A stretch of 64,000 bases of DNA from NCBI GenBank assembly GCA_937927945.1, contig CALEYW010000016.1, positions 62,001-126,000 of the forward strand, given 5' to 3'. This stretch comes from an uncultured candidate division WPS-2 bacterium. Its GTDB lineage: Bacteria; Vulcanimicrobiota; Vulcanimicrobiia; Vulcanimicrobiales; Vulcanimicrobiaceae. Below are positions 56,108-64,000 of this stretch, one piece after another (positions within the stretch are counted from its first letter, which is position 1; every line of letters starts with the position of its first letter). Made by a program: the position numbers and the translations under genes. The notes below the pieces were generated by a model. The model did no database searches and was not told where the DNA came from. It saw nothing but the letters and a program-made list of their open reading frames with translations.

Positions 56108-57079
56108 TCAAGGCCGCCGTCCGCGCGGGTGGGCGGCGTCGAACTGCTCGAGGATCCGCTTTCTGGCGACCTTCGTGTAGACTTGCGTCGTCGCAAGGCT
56201 TTCGTGCCCGAGGATCTCCTTGATGACCAGCAAGTCGGCGCCGTTCTCGTAGAGATGGGTCGCCATCGAGTGCCGCATCGTGTGGGGCGAAGCATAGCCT
56301 TCCAGGCCGGCGATCGACATGTACGTCCGCACGATCTTGTAGAGGGCCGACTCGCTGAGCCGCGCCCCGGCCCGGCCGATGAAAAACGCATCGTTCGGGG
56401 TCCGCGGCCGGACCCCGAGATACGCCCGCATCGCCTCCGCGGCGACCCGGGTCAACGGCACGTTCCGATCCTTGCCGCCCTTGCCTCCGATCACGCGCAG
56501 CGAGCGGTTCTCCAGGTCGACGTCCGCCAGGGTCAGGCCGAGCAACTCCGAGCGGCGGACGCCGCTGGAGTACAGGCACTCCAGCAGCGCCCGGTCGCGC
56601 AAGCGCTGGGCCTCGGTCAGGCCAGCGATGCGCAGGTCGAGCAATTTCTCGACGTCGGCTTCGGTGAGCGCCTTGGGCAGCGGTTTGCCGATCTTCGGGG
56701 TCGGGACGTCGGCGGCCGGATTGTCGCTGCGGCGACCGTCGAATTTCAGAAATTTGTAGAACGTGTGGAGCGCCGAGATCTTGCGGCGGATCGACCGCGG
56801 CGCGTAGGCCCGCGAGCCGTTGAGCCGCTGCAAGTAGGCCAGCACGTCGGCCCGCTCCGCGCCCTCGAGCGGTTCGTACGGCGGCGCATGGTGCGCGTCG
56901 ACGTCGAGGTCGGCCGCGCGCGCCGTGAGAAACGATCCAAAGCTTTCGAGATCGCGCTGATAGGCAACCGATGTCTTGGGGCTCATGCGGCGCAGCTGTA
57001 AGTACTGCGCGAAGCGCGCGATCGCCGGATCGGCCGAGGCGAACTCGGCGTTCTCGTAGCGGCGGCGGATCTTGGCCAC
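56108..57079 (-). CDS. xerC: Tyrosine recombinase XerC/XerD
   Basis: The 323-residue recombinase starts at GTG 57079, preceded by AGGGG at about 6 bases (VAKIRRRYENAEF); a frame open to 57151 is not needed. The N-terminal SAM-like core-binding domain is about residues 20-115. The catalytic domain has Arg in SSGVRRSELLGL, Lys in GGKGGKDRNVPL, HTMRHSMATHL (His and Arg), LGHESLATTQVYTK with the second His and the nucleophilic Tyr. It most likely resolves chromosome dimers. XerC and XerD cannot be separated by eye, and an integrase-type role is possible. Confidence 0.88.
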   Translation of the reverse strand: MAKIRRRYENAEFASADPAIARFAQYLQLRRMSPKTSVAYQRDLESFGSFLTARAADLDVDAHHAPPYEPLEGAERADVLAYLQRLNGSRAYAPRSIRRKISALHTFYKFLKFDGRRSDNPAADVPTPKIGKPLPKALTEADVEKLLDLRIAGLTEAQRLRDRALLECLYSSGVRRSELLGLTLADVDLENRSLRVIGGKGGKDRNVPLTRVAAEAMRAYLGVRPRTPNDAFFIGRAGARLSESALYKIVRTYMSIAGLEGYASPHTMRHSMATHLYENGADLLVIKEILGHESLATTQVYTKVARKRILEQFDAAHPRGRRP

Positions 57080-57176
57080 GGACGTCCCCTCTTGGCGGCT
57101 TCTTCCGCCTCGTCTGGAGTAACGATAATCGCAATTTCCGTTACTGCGCACGAGGGAAGATCTCCTGCGGCCGGGA

Positions 57177-58925
57177 TCAAGCGCGAGCGCGGAGCGCGCG
57201 CAAGCGTTCCGCGGCCACGACCGCCGCGCGGTCCCACGTCCAGCGCTCGGCGACCCGAGCGGCGCCGGCGCGTCCCTTGACGCGCGCTCGCTCGGGGTCG
57301 GCCGCTACGGCGCGCAGCAGCGCGGCCAGCGCGCTCGCGTCCGGTTCGAGCCACCAGCCTTCGCCTGCGAGCAGCTCGCCGCGCTGGGCGGCGGGAATCG
57401 AAACGCGCCGCGCCGGGACACGGTAGGCGGACTCGTCGTCGAGAAACTCGTCGGCCGCTCCGCCGGCCGTCGCGATCACCGGCAGCCCACAGGCCAGCGC
57501 CTCCAGCATCGGGAGGCCGAAGCCCTCGGCGCGGTACGGAAAGGCCAGCGCATCGCAGCTGCGGTACAAGCGCGCGATGTCGTCGTCGGCTGCCTCGCCG
57601 TCCAGCACGATCAGCTCGGGCCCGTTCGGATCGTCGGCGAACGCTCGCAGCGACGCTCCCCCGTCCGGCAGCTGATAGAACGACTGCGTTCCGAACAGCT
57701 TGAGTACCAGCACGACGTCGTCCGCGCGCGAGAACGCTTGGCGATAGGCCGTCAAAAGAACGTCGACACCTTTGCGCGGCAGCACCCCGCCGACGTAGAG
57801 AAACTTGAACGCCTTCTCCGTAGCGAGCGGATAGGGCACCGTCGGCGCACTCGGCGAGAACCGTTTGGGATCGATGCCGTTCGGCACGACCGCAACCCGA
57901 TCGGGCGGAATCCCCGCGTCCAGGAACATCTGCCTGCAGAACGTGCTCGGCGTCCACACCTCGTCGACCGCGCCGCTGCGCAGCGCTTCCAACCACGTGC
58001 GGGGTAGGGCACCGTATTCCCACGGTAAGATCTGCACCATGTACCGGGTGCCGACGGCGCGGCGAAAATCGGCGCTTCCGTTCGATTGGCGGATCAGCAC
58101 GTCGCTCGGCGGAACGCTGCGAAGCTGCCGCTCGTGCAGTGTCGTAAAGCGCGGATCCGCGAGGACGGACGGCTCGGGGGCCGGTTCGTCCGCGACGATC
58201 GCCGGCGCGACGTCGGCGTGGGCTTGCAGCGCGAGCGCCAAGTTCCGGTTGACGGTTGCCATCGAGTTGTACGTGAAGAACTCACCCTGAAACGCGACGG
58301 CGACGCGCGCCGTGCCGGGGAGCGCGTGCGAGGGCGCGCGGCCGACGATGTAGGTGTGCTGCCAGCCTTCGGGCTCGTTGCCGGCGCCGATGATCCGCAG
58401 GCCGAGATCGGAGAGGACGACGTGCAAGGTCTCGAGCGGCCACGGCCGCTTGACCCACGGTTCGAGCCACAACATCCCGTCGCGTATTGCCTCGTTGCGC
58501 GGGTTCAGACTGCGCACGACGAGCATGCCGTCGGGTTCGAGCAGCGCGACACACGCGCGCAGCACGGCGATCCCCTCCTCGCCGTCGCAGGTCTCGATCA
58601 CGTGTGAGAGGTGCACGCCGGCAAATCGCTCGTTCAGCTCGGTGAGGCCGGTGCGCGCGTCGAGCACCTGCGCAGCGTGACCGCGGGCGCGCGCGTCGTC
58701 GACCATGTCCGGGTCGCGATCGATCCCGACGATGCGCGCCGTTCCGCGTTCGCGCAGCAGGTCGAGAAAGACGCCGGTGCCGCAACCGACGTCGAGCACC
58801 GACGTGCAGTCGCGAAAGACGTCCGCGAACGCGTGATGCCATGCGCGGCGCCCGGCGTCGTCGTCCGCCGAGCGATGAAACGCCGAAAACCGCTGGTGGC
58901 CCGGGACCCGCTCACCCGCGTCCAC
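57177..58925 (-). CDS. Methyltransferase-glycosyltransferase fusion
   Basis: The 582-residue protein starts at GTG 58925 (a GGGAG lies 13 bases upstream). Residues about 30-190 are a class I methyltransferase: TSVLDVGCGTGVFLDLL, DRDPDMVDDARARG and HLSHVIETC. The remainder is a GT-B family 4 glycosyltransferase: a pre-domain ending TWLEALRSGAVDEVWTPST, then VVPNGIDPKRFSP, KFLYVGGVLPRKGVDVLLTAY and FPYRAEGFGLPMLEALACGLPVIATAGGAADEFL, the donor-binding Glu-x7-Glu-like region. The pair likely methylates and then extends, or the reverse, a surface glycan or natural product. The fused order is intact in one frame, with no stop. Confidence 0.88.
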   Translation of the reverse strand: MDAGERVPGHQRFSAFHRSADDDAGRRAWHHAFADVFRDCTSVLDVGCGTGVFLDLLRERGTARIVGIDRDPDMVDDARARGHAAQVLDARTGLTELNERFAGVHLSHVIETCDGEEGIAVLRACVALLEPDGMLVVRSLNPRNEAIRDGMLWLEPWVKRPWPLETLHVVLSDLGLRIIGAGNEPEGWQHTYIVGRAPSHALPGTARVAVAFQGEFFTYNSMATVNRNLALALQAHADVAPAIVADEPAPEPSVLADPRFTTLHERQLRSVPPSDVLIRQSNGSADFRRAVGTRYMVQILPWEYGALPRTWLEALRSGAVDEVWTPSTFCRQMFLDAGIPPDRVAVVPNGIDPKRFSPSAPTVPYPLATEKAFKFLYVGGVLPRKGVDVLLTAYRQAFSRADDVVLVLKLFGTQSFYQLPDGGASLRAFADDPNGPELIVLDGEAADDDIARLYRSCDALAFPYRAEGFGLPMLEALACGLPVIATAGGAADEFLDDESAYRVPARRVSIPAAQRGELLAGEGWWLEPDASALAALLRAVAADPERARVKGRAGAARVAERWTWDRAAVVAAERLRALRARA

Positions 58926-58945
58926 CGCGTCAGTCGGCTCCCCGC

Positions 58946-59050
58946 TCAGACGTCGTCGACGGCTGGATTCTCGGGCGGCGGCGGCCCGACGTCTTCGACG
59001 GGGATGGACTCGTCGTCGAGGTCGTCGGTCTGCTCTGTATCACGATTCAT
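58946..59050 (-). CDS. Possible small acidic protein, 34 aa
   Basis: A short open frame (MNRDTEQTDDLDDESIPVE..., Asp/Glu-rich, with PPPPENP near the end) begins at ATG 59050 and ends 20 bases before the fusion gene. It looks like a leader peptide or tiny acidic protein, but length alone makes it uncertain, and I see no clear ribosome-binding site for it. Confidence 0.2.
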   Translation of the reverse strand: MNRDTEQTDDLDDESIPVEDVGPPPPENPAVDDV

Positions 59051-59093
59051 AGCTCCCTGTTACCCGCCCGCCGCGACGGGGTATACGGCAGCG

Positions 59094-59579
59094 ATGTTCC
59101 GCTCCCTCGCTTTCTTGCTCCTGTGCCTCACGGCAACCGCCTGTGCCGCCGCAGATGCTTCCCAGAAACTGACGGTCGACATCCGCGGCAACGCATCGCG
59201 CATCGACGCGCTCGAGCACTACGTCGTCAACGAACCGGTTGCGATCCACGTCAAGGCTCCATCGGCGCAGTCGGCGGTCTTGGTCGGTGTCGCGCCGGGT
59301 GGCGGCAACGTCCGCATTCCGCTGCAGCGCGCCGCTGACGGTTCGTTTGCGGGCATGCTGACGCTTCCGGCGACCGGAATCTGGTCGCTCGCCGTCGACG
59401 CCGCCGTCGCCGGAACGCACGCGAAGACGGCGACGTTTGCGCTCAACGCCGCCGAGCGCGACTCGTACGCCGGAGCCGCGCTCATGCTGGCCCTTTCCTT
59501 GGCCTCGATCGGCGGTGGCGTCGGTCTGATCAGGATCGCTCGCCAGGGCAGTTCCCAAGCCGCGCCGGACGCTCCTTAG
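59094..59579 (+). CDS. Secreted or membrane-anchored protein with C-terminal helix, 161 aa
   Basis: No family recognised. ATG 59094 opens an export signal (MFRSLAFLLLCLTATACAAA, with a weak lipobox ATAC). A beta-type domain of about 105 residues follows (VDIRGNASRIDALEHYVVNEPVAIHVK, GSFAGMLTLPATGIWSLAVDAAVAGTH). A C-terminal transmembrane helix (AGAALMLALSLASIGGGVGLI, about 128-149) and a short tail finish the protein. The layout resembles small Ig-like periplasmic proteins that face the outside. It is 43 bases upstream of the AIM24 gene and may be in the same transcript. Confidence 0.6.
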   Translation: MFRSLAFLLLCLTATACAAADASQKLTVDIRGNASRIDALEHYVVNEPVAIHVKAPSAQSAVLVGVAPGGGNVRIPLQRAADGSFAGMLTLPATGIWSLAVDAAVAGTHAKTATFALNAAERDSYAGAALMLALSLASIGGGVGLIRIARQGSSQAAPDAP

Positions 59580-59622
59580 CCTCCGGCGAGGCTCCCGACC
59601 AGCGGCGGCGAACGCCCGCCGC

Positions 59623-60516
59623 ATGAACTGCCCGAGCTGTCAAAACCCCGTTCCCGACGGTGCGAAGTTCTGCCCGAACTGTGGTGCGCCGGCGCCCCAG
59701 CCGGTCTCGGTCGGCACCTACACCGAGCCCGTCGCCGAGGGTGACAATCCCAAGGAGCCGATACGCATCGGCGACCTGACCGTCCGCGTCGAGGGCGAGC
59801 TCGTTCCCGTCGTCGACGTCGAACTCGGCGCGCGCAACACGGTCTATTTCGAGCACCACATCCTGCTCTGGAAGCAGCCGCAGGTTCGGCTCGGGTTCAT
59901 GAATTTGCAGAACGCCGGAAAGCGATTCTTTGCCGGCTTGCAGATCTTCATCTCGACCGCGCAAGGTCCCGGAAACATTTCGTTTTCGCGCGAGGCGCCC
60001 GGTCAGATCGTCGCGCTCAAACTGCGACCCGGCCAGGCGGTCGACGTGCGTGAGCATCAGTTCTTGCTCGCCACCGACACGGTCGCGTACGACTTCTACT
60101 GGCAGCAGGGCTTGGCGAACGTCTTCTTCTCACGCACGGGTCTGTTCATCGACCGGTTCACGGCGCAGCAAAGCGAAGGTCTGCTGCTGCTGCACGGTTA
60201 CGGCAACGTGTTCGAAAAGACGCTCGGGCCCGGCGAACAGCTCGACGTCGAGCCGGGTGCGTGGCTGTGGAAGGACGCGAACGTCGCGATGGACACCGTC
60301 AGCGTGCTTCAGTCAGGCGGCGGGGGCGGATTGATGGGCGCGCTCGGCGCGCTCGTCGGCGGTGCATCGCTGATGATGAACCGGTTCACCGGTCCGGGCC
60401 GCTTGGGTCTGCAGTCGATGACGTATCACGAACCGCAGGCTGAAGGCGCGCAGCAAGCCGGCGGCCAGAGCAACGTCGGCGGCGTCCTCGGTTCGCTCTT
60501 CGGCAACAAGTTCTGA
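59623..60516 (+). CDS. AIM24-family protein with N-terminal zinc ribbon
   Basis: The 297-residue protein begins MNCPSCQNPVPDGAKFCPNCGAP, a CxxC...CxxC zinc ribbon, then an AIM24/TIGR00266 double-beta domain (about 60-260) with VYFEHHILLWKQPQVRLGF, GQAVDVREHQFLLATDTVAYDF and LLLLHGYGNVFEKTLGPGEQLDVEPGAWLW. A Gly/Met-rich hydrophobic piece and a Gln/Gly tail end it. The bacterial family is linked to membrane or stress functions but its biochemical role is unclear. The ribbon could mediate protein-protein contact. Confidence 0.85.
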   Translation: MNCPSCQNPVPDGAKFCPNCGAPAPQPVSVGTYTEPVAEGDNPKEPIRIGDLTVRVEGELVPVVDVELGARNTVYFEHHILLWKQPQVRLGFMNLQNAGKRFFAGLQIFISTAQGPGNISFSREAPGQIVALKLRPGQAVDVREHQFLLATDTVAYDFYWQQGLANVFFSRTGLFIDRFTAQQSEGLLLLHGYGNVFEKTLGPGEQLDVEPGAWLWKDANVAMDTVSVLQSGGGGGLMGALGALVGGASLMMNRFTGPGRLGLQSMTYHEPQAEGAQQAGGQSNVGGVLGSLFGNKF

Positions 60517-60547
60517 ACGGCGCGATCCATGAGGTCGCGCGCGAGGT

Positions 60548-60970
60548 TCAGCTCACGTACGAAACGTTGACGCTGAAGCCGCCGGCTTCCGCTTGGCGCA
60601 GGACGCCCAAGACCGATTCGATCTCGGTGTCGATCGCGATCATGTCGCCGGCGCTGATGCCGACGGGGCCGGCGTTCGCCCACAACAGGCGGCGCGCGGT
60701 CTGGAATGCGGCGCGCAAACGCTGCGGCGTCGCTTCGAGCACCGGCCAGTCCTCGTACGACATCGCGGGCACGATGCGCCAGCCGTCGCCGGAGCACTCT
60801 TCTTCATCCGCATACGCGTGCGGGACGTTGGCCAGGACGTCGAGCTGCGCTCGATCCAGCGCGCTCGCGTGCAGCGGAGCTTCGGCCAGACGCAGCACGT
60901 AGCGGTAGAACGCGGGGTTCGCCACGGTGCACATCCCGGCGGGTGAACCCACGCTGACGTTGATCATCAC
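60548..60970 (-). CDS. Hypothetical protein, 140 aa
   Basis: No family recognised. ATG at 60970 (or the following ATG) opens MINVSVGSPAGMCTVANPAFYRYVLRLAEAPLH. The rest is an alpha/beta type sequence with CSGDGWRIVPAMSYEDWPVLEATPQRLRAAFQTARRLL and ISAGDMIAIDTEIESVLGVLRQA. It has no signal peptide or transmembrane helix. It lies 45 bases after thrB on the same strand and so may be the last gene of thrC-thrB. The sequence does not suggest a role. Confidence 0.55.
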   Translation of the reverse strand: MMINVSVGSPAGMCTVANPAFYRYVLRLAEAPLHASALDRAQLDVLANVPHAYADEEECSGDGWRIVPAMSYEDWPVLEATPQRLRAAFQTARRLLWANAGPVGISAGDMIAIDTEIESVLGVLRQAEAGGFSVNVSYVS

Positions 60971-61014
60971 CCTCTCCCTTCCCGGCGGTGGGTGTGGCCC
61001 CTCTCGCTCGGTCG

Positions 61015-61929
61015 CTACACGGGCGCCGCGAGCGAAACATTCACCCCGTACTGCGCAAGAGCGGGGGTCAAAATTTCGCTCGGCACGCCCCGGGCGGCAA
61101 ACTCCGCGGCGATCGACGCGCCGATGCGCTCGGGCTCGCCCTCCACGAGGGCCAAAACGGACGGCCCGGCGCCCGAGAGGGCGATCGCGAGCAGCGCCGG
61201 ATCCTCCAGATCCAGGATCTCGGCGAGCCCGGGGATCGCGCTCGCCCGATACGGCTGGTGCAGTTTGTCGCGCATGGCGGCCCGCAGGAGGTCGGTCCGG
61301 CCGCCGGCCAGCGCGGCGCCGAGCAGCGCAGCGCGCTGGATGTTGTAGACGGCGTCGGCGCGGAGGTAGGCCCGCGGAAGCAACGCGCGCGCTTGATGCG
61401 TCGGCAGGACGATCTCGGGAACGACGACCACGGCTTGCGCCGGCGGGGGCGGAAAGCGCACGGACGTCAGGCCGTCCTCACCCATCGCTGCGACGACCGC
61501 CCCGCCGTACCACGCGGCGAGCGCGTTGTCGGGATGCCCTTCGAGTTCGGCGACGGCGCGCGCAAGATCGTCGTCGGCGAGCGGCGGATCGGCAAACCGC
61601 GCCCCGATCGCGACGCCGATCGCAAAGGCGGCGGCACTGCTGCCGAGTCCGGCGCCCAGCGGAATCTCGTTGTCGAGTTCGACCGCGAGCGGCGGCGCGC
61701 CGGACGCGATCCGCGAGATCCCCGCTTCGATGCAGCGGCGCACGCCGTCGTGCGTCGGCGCGTGACGTCCGCCATAGGTCCACGCCGCCGCGGCGCCGCG
61801 CGGCAGCCCACGCACGTGCGCCGACATGCGAATCTCGATCGCCAGGCCGACCGCGTCGAAGCCCGCGCCGAGGTTTGCGCTCGACGCCGGTGCGGAGACG
61901 GTGAATGCGGTGCTCGCGGCGGCGGTCAC
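61015..61929 (-). CDS. thrB: Homoserine kinase
   Basis: GHMP-family kinase that phosphorylates homoserine in threonine synthesis. The 304-residue protein has VSAPASSANLGAGFDAVGLAIE (N-terminal strand), the ATP loop IPLGAGLGSSAAAFAIGVA (family PLxxGLGSSAA), LAAWYGGAVVAA and ALSGAGPSVLALVE (third GHMP motif). Start is GTG at 61929, overlapping the thrC stop (GTGA). A much longer open frame extends upstream but only shadows thrC. Confidence 0.93.
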   Translation of the reverse strand: MTAAASTAFTVSAPASSANLGAGFDAVGLAIEIRMSAHVRGLPRGAAAAWTYGGRHAPTHDGVRRCIEAGISRIASGAPPLAVELDNEIPLGAGLGSSAAAFAIGVAIGARFADPPLADDDLARAVAELEGHPDNALAAWYGGAVVAAMGEDGLTSVRFPPPPAQAVVVVPEIVLPTHQARALLPRAYLRADAVYNIQRAALLGAALAGGRTDLLRAAMRDKLHQPYRASAIPGLAEILDLEDPALLAIALSGAGPSVLALVEGEPERIGASIAAEFAARGVPSEILTPALAQYGVNVSLAAPV

Positions 61930-63182
61930 GCGCGCTCCGCCAGGAGCGCGGCGAGATAGTCCGCTACCTGCGTGCCGCGCACGATCGCGTTCGCGTACGT
62001 CGCGCCCGATTCGTGATAGCGGCTCGCGTAGGCGGTGTCCTTGAGGACGTGACCGGTCAGCACGCAGACGATGTCGGCGTCGCGCGCGATCGTTCCGTCG
62101 TCGACCAGCCGACGCAGACCGGCTAGTGACGCGGCCGACGCTGGTTCGCAGCCGACCCCGTCGCGTCCGATCACGGCGCGCGCTTCGGCGATCTCGGGGT
62201 CCTCGACCGAGAGCACGGTGCCGTTCGAGGCGCGAACTTCGGCGCGCGCCTTTTTCCACGATGCGGGTGCGCCGATCTTGATCGCCGTCGCGTCGGTCTG
62301 CGCGCGAACCGGAATGAGCTCGGCTTCGTCGCGCCACGCGCGCGCGAACGGCGCCGCGCCGGCCGCCTGCACGACGGCGAGGCGCGGCTCCGCTTGGCTC
62401 AGCCCGATCGCGCGCGCTTCCCGAAAGCCCTTTCCGAGCGCGCTGCTGTTCCCCAGGTTTCCGCCCGGCAGCACGACCCAGTCCGGCGCCTTCCAGTCGC
62501 GCTGTTCGAGCAGCACGAAGGCTGCGGTCTTCTGACCTTCGATCCGAAACGGGTTGACGCTGTTCACCACCGCGACCGTCGCGGGGTCGAGCGCGCGCAC
62601 CGCGCGCAGCGCGTCGTCGAAATCGCCGTCGACGGCCACGACGTGCGCGCCGTAATCGAGCGTCTGCGCGACTTTTGCCGCGCTGATCCCGTCGACCGGC
62701 GCGATGACGACCGCGGTCATTCCGGCGCGCGCGGCGTAGGCGGCCATCGACGCGGCGGTGTTTCCGGTGCTCGCGCACACCGCGATGCGCGCACCCCGCG
62801 CCCGTGCGCGCGACACGGCGACGGTCATCCCGGCGTCTTTGAACGACGCCGTGGGGTTCATCCCCAAGTGCAGGTAGGCGAGCCGCTCGACGCCGGCGTA
62901 CGCTGCGCCGCGCGGAGCGTCGTAGAGCGGAACGTCGCCTTCGCGCAGCGTCGTGATCGCGTCGTCGGCGACGAACGGCAAGAGCTCGCGGAAGCGCCAG
63001 ACGCCGCTGCGGTCGCGCGGTTCCGACGAAGCGCGGCGCGCGCGCGACGTGCGCTCGACGATGCTGCGATCGACCGCGGCGGTGTCGAGCACGAAGGCCA
63101 GGAGATCGCCGCACGCGGCGCACACGATCGCATCGAGGTCCGCGGCGGCGGAGCCGCAGGCACTGCAGGTCAGCGTCAGCAC
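61926..63182 (-). CDS. thrC: Threonine synthase
   Basis: Fold-type II PLP enzyme converting phosphohomoserine to threonine. The 418-residue protein begins with a zinc-finger-like N-terminus, LTCSACGSAAADLDAIVCAACG, seen in a subgroup of threonine synthases. It has the PLP lysine in LGMNPTASFKDAGMTVAV, the phosphate loop SVNPFRIEGQKTAA, LPGGNLGNSSALGKG and the C-terminal VCVLTGHVLKDT. GTG 63182 is chosen to include the finger. It is the first gene of the thrC-thrB unit and is divergent from the glycolate-oxidase-type gene. Confidence 0.93.
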   Translation of the reverse strand: MLTLTCSACGSAAADLDAIVCAACGDLLAFVLDTAAVDRSIVERTSRARRASSEPRDRSGVWRFRELLPFVADDAITTLREGDVPLYDAPRGAAYAGVERLAYLHLGMNPTASFKDAGMTVAVSRARARGARIAVCASTGNTAASMAAYAARAGMTAVVIAPVDGISAAKVAQTLDYGAHVVAVDGDFDDALRAVRALDPATVAVVNSVNPFRIEGQKTAAFVLLEQRDWKAPDWVVLPGGNLGNSSALGKGFREARAIGLSQAEPRLAVVQAAGAAPFARAWRDEAELIPVRAQTDATAIKIGAPASWKKARAEVRASNGTVLSVEDPEIAEARAVIGRDGVGCEPASAASLAGLRRLVDDGTIARDADIVCVLTGHVLKDTAYASRYHESGATYANAIVRGTQVADYLAALLAERA

Positions 63183-63291
63183 GGCCGCGTGACCGTGCCT
63201 TCCGACGCCGCGTCGGTCCACGTGTTCGCGATCGGGGTCGGTGAATCGGCGTGCATGTGCTTCGTTTCGCGCTCGCGAACCGACTGTCATC

Positions 63292-64000
63292 GTGATCGAC
63301 CCTTCGAGAGGTGAGGCGAGCCGCGGATTCGTCGCCCCGGACGTCCCGCCGTCCGACGTGTTCGACCGCTGCGTGCGCTGCGGTTTGTGCCTGCCGACCT
63401 GTCCGACGTATGTCGAAACGCTGGTCGAGACGTCCGGACCGCGCGGACGCATCGCACTCATCAAAGCGGTCGCCGAAGAACGTCTCGACTTGACCAGCCC
63501 GGGCTTCGTCCACCAAATGTCGGAGTGCTTGGACTGCCGCGCCTGCGAGGCGGTCTGCCCGTCGGGCGTCGAGTACGGAAAGATCCTCGAGCCGGCGCGG
63601 ACCCAGATCGTCCGCGCCCAAGCGCCGGTTCGAACCTGGTGGGCACGGCTGGGACGCGCCGTCCTCATCGGCGTGCTGTTCGGCAAACTCGGTTGGATGC
63701 GCGCCGCGGCGCGCGCGCTCAAGCTGTATCAGCGCAGCGGATTGCGCGACCTCGTGCGCCGCAGCGGGATCTTGCGCGCGCTCGGGCTGCAGGACGTCGA
63801 AGCGATGGCGCCGCGCATCTCGGACCGTTTCTTCGTTCCGCGCGGCCAACGGTTCGCGCCGTCGGCCCGGTACGCGGAGGCGGCGCGGGCGACGGCATTT
63901 CTCCACGCCGGCTGCATCATGCACGTCGCCTTCGCGGCGTGGAACGAGGCGACGGTGCGCGTCCTCAACGCGGCGGGCGTGGCGGTCGTCGTGCCACGCG
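63292..64000 (+). CDS. Glycolate-oxidase-type iron-sulfur protein (GlcF-like), 3' end outside window
   Basis: The frame stays open from GTG 63292 (GTG 63241 is a possible earlier start) to the window edge, giving 236 residues. It has two [4Fe-4S] ferredoxin motifs: FDRCVRCGLCLPTCPTYVETLVETSGPRGRI and MSECLDCRACEAVCPSGVEYGKI, each CxxCxxCxxxCP. A heterodisulfide-reductase-like region then begins (the partial HAGCIMHVAF matches the first CCG-type domain). GlcF passes electrons from GlcD/E to quinone. It may alternatively be an LldE- or GlpC-type subunit. GlcD and GlcE are not seen and could lie beyond the right edge. Confidence 0.85.
   Translation, partial: MIDPSRGEASRGFVAPDVPPSDVFDRCVRCGLCLPTCPTYVETLVETSGPRGRIALIKAVAEERLDLTSPGFVHQMSECLDCRACEAVCPSGVEYGKILEPARTQIVRAQAPVRTWWARLGRAVLIGVLFGKLGWMRAAARALKLYQRSGLRDLVRRSGILRALGLQDVEAMAPRISDRFFVPRGQRFAPSARYAEAARATAFLHAGCIMHVAFAAWNEATVRVLNAAGVAVVVPR

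Noticed and set aside
61015..63924. A 969-codon open frame on the minus strand suggesting a thrC-thrB fusion
   Set aside because: Only its last 304 codons read as homoserine kinase. The rest shadows thrC in another frame; the GTGA overlap shows two separate genes.

Overview
The window is 64 kb of dense, high-GC bacterial chromosome with many stop/start overlaps (ATGA, GTGA, TGATG). I see no rRNA, tRNA or CRISPR array. The organism looks diderm: there is an MCE/Mla-type phospholipid transport operon whose MlaD ends in a beta-barrel-like tail, and there are several lipoproteins. It also carries a penicillin-binding protein next to a PASTA Ser/Thr kinase, a pairing best known from Gram-positive lineages. 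Together with SpoIID/LytB, RqcH and a ruvCAB-queA cluster, this suggests a deep diderm Terrabacteria-type lineage. Eremiobacterota/Vulcanimicrobiota (WPS-2) is my best guess, but this is inference only.

Layout. 1-2.1 kb: end of a small membrane protein with its HTH regulator, a SAM methyltransferase, and a tight three-gene unit ending in a stand-alone FdhD C-terminal domain. 2.1-5.2 kb (minus): MFS transporter, MobA-like nucleotidyltransferase and a frameshifted S41 peptidase. 5.2-9.3 kb: Lrp/AsnC regulator, carB and an esterase remnant. 9.4-13.9 kb: a branched-chain amino-acid-type ABC transporter split into two convergent units (binding protein-livH-livM facing livG-livF). 14-15.5 kb (minus): Crp/Fnr regulator plus SpoIIE-type phosphatase. 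15.7-19 kb: hydroxyacid-oxoacid transhydrogenase, TPR/ATP-grasp protein, dtd. 19-22.6 kb: two large secreted lipoproteins and a strong terminator. 22.7-28 kb: two Ni/Co exporter/permease genes, two DUF4331 proteins and a TPR protein. 28-30 kb (minus): CaiB-type CoA-transferase and enoyl-CoA hydratase; then a lone TRAP binding protein.

31-35.4 kb: an unknown Cys-containing protein, a class B PBP and the PASTA kinase, followed by a broken TnpB element (35.4-36.6 kb). 36.7-41.4 kb: ruvC-ruvA-ruvB-spoIID-pilZ-queA. 41.4-44.6 kb: hybrid histidine kinase plus Hpt protein. 44.6-46.3 kb (minus): RqcH/NFACT. 46.4-49.9 kb: gmk-rpoZ, glmS, a small anchored protein and a shortened DUF2182 protein. 49.9-55.7 kb: rph, a coiled-coil protein, mlaE-mlaF-mlaD, rhomboid protease, panE. 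55.8-59 kb (minus): small unknown, XerC/D recombinase, and a methyltransferase-glycosyltransferase fusion. 59-60.5 kb: a secreted protein and an AIM24 protein. 60.5-63.2 kb (minus): unknown protein, thrB, thrC. 63.3 kb to the end: partial glycolate-oxidase-type Fe-S protein.

The signals I find most worth a second look are: (i) a long MlaD that looks like a one-protein inner-to-outer-membrane bridge; (ii) four genes (livH, the PBP gene, gmk, DUF2182) whose best-supported start codon is CTG; (iii) the DUF4331/TPR/nickel-cobalt transporter cassette; (iv) a stand-alone FdhD C-terminal domain co-transcribed with two tiny unknown proteins; (v) a 25-bp dispersed repeat that also encodes part of the RuvB N-terminus.
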